NCBI GenBank assembly: GCA_900318375.1
Contig: ONKG01000001.1
Location: 62,001-126,000 of the forward strand
DNA: 64,000 bases
Origin: an uncultured Lachnospiraceae bacterium
GTDB lineage: Bacteria; Bacillota; Clostridia; Lachnospirales; Lachnospiraceae
Reading direction: 5' to 3'
The translations under genes were made by a program, and so were the position numbers. Shown here in pieces: positions 62,818 through 64,000 of the stretch (positions within the stretch are counted from its first letter, which is position 1; each line of letters opens with the position of its first letter). The notes under the pieces are model-generated. The model did no database searches, had not been told where the DNA came from, and saw only the letters and a program-made list of their open reading frames with translations.

Positions 62818-63472
62818 CGTCCTTTTTAAGGGCAAAAACCTGGCGCGCCTGATGGGAGGACTGGGCGTTGCCCTGAAGATCAGCCTACTCTCTGTGGTCA
62901 TCAGTATTGTCCTGGGTATTGTCGTCGGACTTTTAATGACCTGGAAAAATCCCATCAGCCGGGCGCTGATGCGATGTTATCTCGAGATCGTCCGCATCAT
63001 GCCCCAGATGGTCCTGCTCTTTCTGGTCTACTTCGGGACCACCAGAATATTCGGCTGGAATCTCTCAGGAGAGACCTCTTCGGTGATCGTCTTCTCCTTC
63101 TGGGGAGCGGCGGAAATGGGCGACCTGGTTCGCGGCGCGCTGATCAGCATACCGCAGCACCAGTACGAAAGCGCGGCGGCACTGGGATTGTCGGGAGGAC
63201 AGACCTATCGCTATATTGTCCTGCCGCAGACGGTACGCCGTCTGATCCCCCTGTCGATGAATCTGATTACACGCATGATCAAGACGACCAGCCTGGTGCT
63301 GATGATCGGAGTAGTGGAGGTACTGAAGGTCTCCCAGCAGATCATCGAGGCCAATCGTATGAGCAGCCCCAATGCCGCTTTCGGTGTATATCTGACGGTC
63401 TTTGCCCTGTATTTTTTTGCCTGCTGGCCGATCAGCCTGCTGGCCGGATTTTTGGAAAAACGATGGAGGTGA
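62798..63472 (+). CDS. Amino-acid ABC transporter permease 2
   Basis: 224 residues, the second HisQ-like permease. The EAA motif is YESAAALGLSGGQTYRYIV; MPQMVLLFLVYFG is typical. AAGGAGG lies nine bases before the ATG. The two permeases form a heterodimer with the ATPase downstream. Confidence 0.93.
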   Translation: MPDLGLNVLFKGKNLARLMGGLGVALKISLLSVVISIVLGIVVGLLMTWKNPISRALMRCYLEIVRIMPQMVLLFLVYFGTTRIFGWNLSGETSSVIVFSFWGAAEMGDLVRGALISIPQHQYESAAALGLSGGQTYRYIVLPQTVRRLIPLSMNLITRMIKTTSLVLMIGVVEVLKVSQQIIEANRMSSPNAAFGVYLTVFALYFFACWPISLLAGFLEKRWR

Positions 63473-63476
63473 GCCT

Positions 63477-64000
63477 GTGGCTGAAAAAGAAAAAACTGAA
63501 TTAAAAAAAGGCGCACCGCTCCTTGTCGTCGACCATCTGACCAAGCGGTTTGCGGATCTGACTGTCCTGGACGGGATCAGCCTGACCGTGCATGAGGGAG
63601 AAGTAATCGTGATCGTCGGGCCGAGCGGCTGCGGCAAAAGCACTTTTCTGCGATGTCTGAACGCCCTGGAAGACATTCAGGGCGGAGAGATCCTGCTGCA
63701 CGGCGAACGGATTACTCAAAACAGCAAAAACCTGACGGAACTCAGACAGCGGGTAGGTATGGTCTTCCAGAGCTATGAACTCTTCCCTCATCTGAATGTT
63801 CTGGACAACATCCTTCTGGCGCCGACCAAGGTCCAGAAGCGGAAACGTGAGGAAGTCAAGGAAGAAGCCATGGCGCTCCTGGCCCGCATCGGACTGGAGA
63901 GCAAGGCAGAAAGCTTCCCGCGCCAGCTCTCCGGCGGCCAGAAGCAAAGAGTCGCAATCATCCGGGCACTCTGCATGCACCCGGAAGTCATGCTTTTTGA
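63477..64000 (+). CDS. Amino-acid ABC transporter ATP-binding protein, 3' end cut by window edge
   Basis: About 174 residues from GTG 63477, seven bases after GGAGG. Walker A GPSGCGKST, Q-loop MVFQSYELFPHL, and the LSGGQKQRVAIIRAL signature are intact; the sequence ends at VMLFD within Walker B. GlnQ/HisP type. The substrate-binding protein is presumably beyond the edge. Confidence 0.95.
   Translation, partial: MAEKEKTELKKGAPLLVVDHLTKRFADLTVLDGISLTVHEGEVIVIVGPSGCGKSTFLRCLNALEDIQGGEILLHGERITQNSKNLTELRQRVGMVFQSYELFPHLNVLDNILLAPTKVQKRKREEVKEEAMALLARIGLESKAESFPRQLSGGQKQRVAIIRALCMHPEVMLF

Overview
The window looks like chromosomal DNA from a low-GC-lineage but roughly 50% GC anaerobic Clostridia, most likely a Lachnospiraceae-type gut Firmicute. 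The reasons are the near-universal GGAGG-type ribosome binding sites, TTGACA/TATAAT promoters, Gram-positive lipoproteins, a fused 2-hydroxyacyl-CoA dehydratase activase, a PfoR-like PTS IIC protein, Sel1, PrsW and LCP proteins. No rRNA, tRNA, CRISPR array, transposase gene or phage gene was recognised. This assignment is an inference from gene content, not from a marker gene.

Layout. 1-6.1 kb: the 5' part of a rhomboid-like membrane protein (minus) and a giant activase-type protein (plus) carrying an 11-residue repeat insert. 6.2-7.1 kb: a stand-alone, apparently noncoding transcription unit of about 820 nt on the minus strand, with a perfect consensus promoter and an intrinsic terminator; I consider this the most interesting object here. 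7.2-10.1 kb: glyA and a PAP2-type membrane phosphatase. 10.3-16.5 kb (minus): LCP cell-wall ligase, metallophosphatase, barstar, a lipid-anchored barnase and a hybrid sensor kinase. 16.8-24.5 kb: a SHOCT protein, then a dlt-like O-acylation operon (SGNH protein, MBOAT, adenylation enzyme, carrier protein; minus strand) preceded by galE. 25.3-30.1 kb: PfoR-like membrane protein, a ZapA/coiled-coil protein and a Na/Pi cotransporter. 30.4-36.6 kb: histidine phosphatase, MoeA with a repeat insert, small membrane protein, DMT transporter, Sel1-repeat protein and a small Cys protein. 36.9-50 kb: DUF805, macro-domain, DUF1653, MBL, VanY-like, Nudix, SIMPL, nitroreductase and several lipoproteins or unknowns. 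50.3-57.6 kb: CLC channel, CPA2 antiporter diverging from a LysR regulator, a helical unknown plus aminotransferase pair, and a lipoprotein. 57.9-64 kb: a second small lipoprotein, a mannose-6-phosphate isomerase/ROK kinase fusion, a PrsW protease, and the start of an amino-acid ABC transporter operon cut by the right edge.

How it works together. Much of the window is envelope biology: cell-wall polymer ligation (LCP), O-acylation (dlt-like), DD-carboxypeptidase (VanY-like), site-2-type proteolysis (PrsW), many lipoproteins and a secreted RNase with its inhibitor. Transport and ion homeostasis (Pi, CLC, CPA2, amino acids) and sugar-phosphate chemistry (galE, PMI/ROK) make up the rest.

A second theme is repeats. 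Short tandem repeats (16-74 bp) occur in nearly every long intergenic gap, inside protein linkers (activase, MoeA, Sel1, DUF805, KVCKKDKE protein), and as copies of gene 3' ends placed beyond the stop codon (PMI/ROK fusion, PrsW). At least two dispersed hairpin families are also present, one of them a perfect 72-bp palindrome at its best copy. Functions of unnamed genes are inferred from motifs only.
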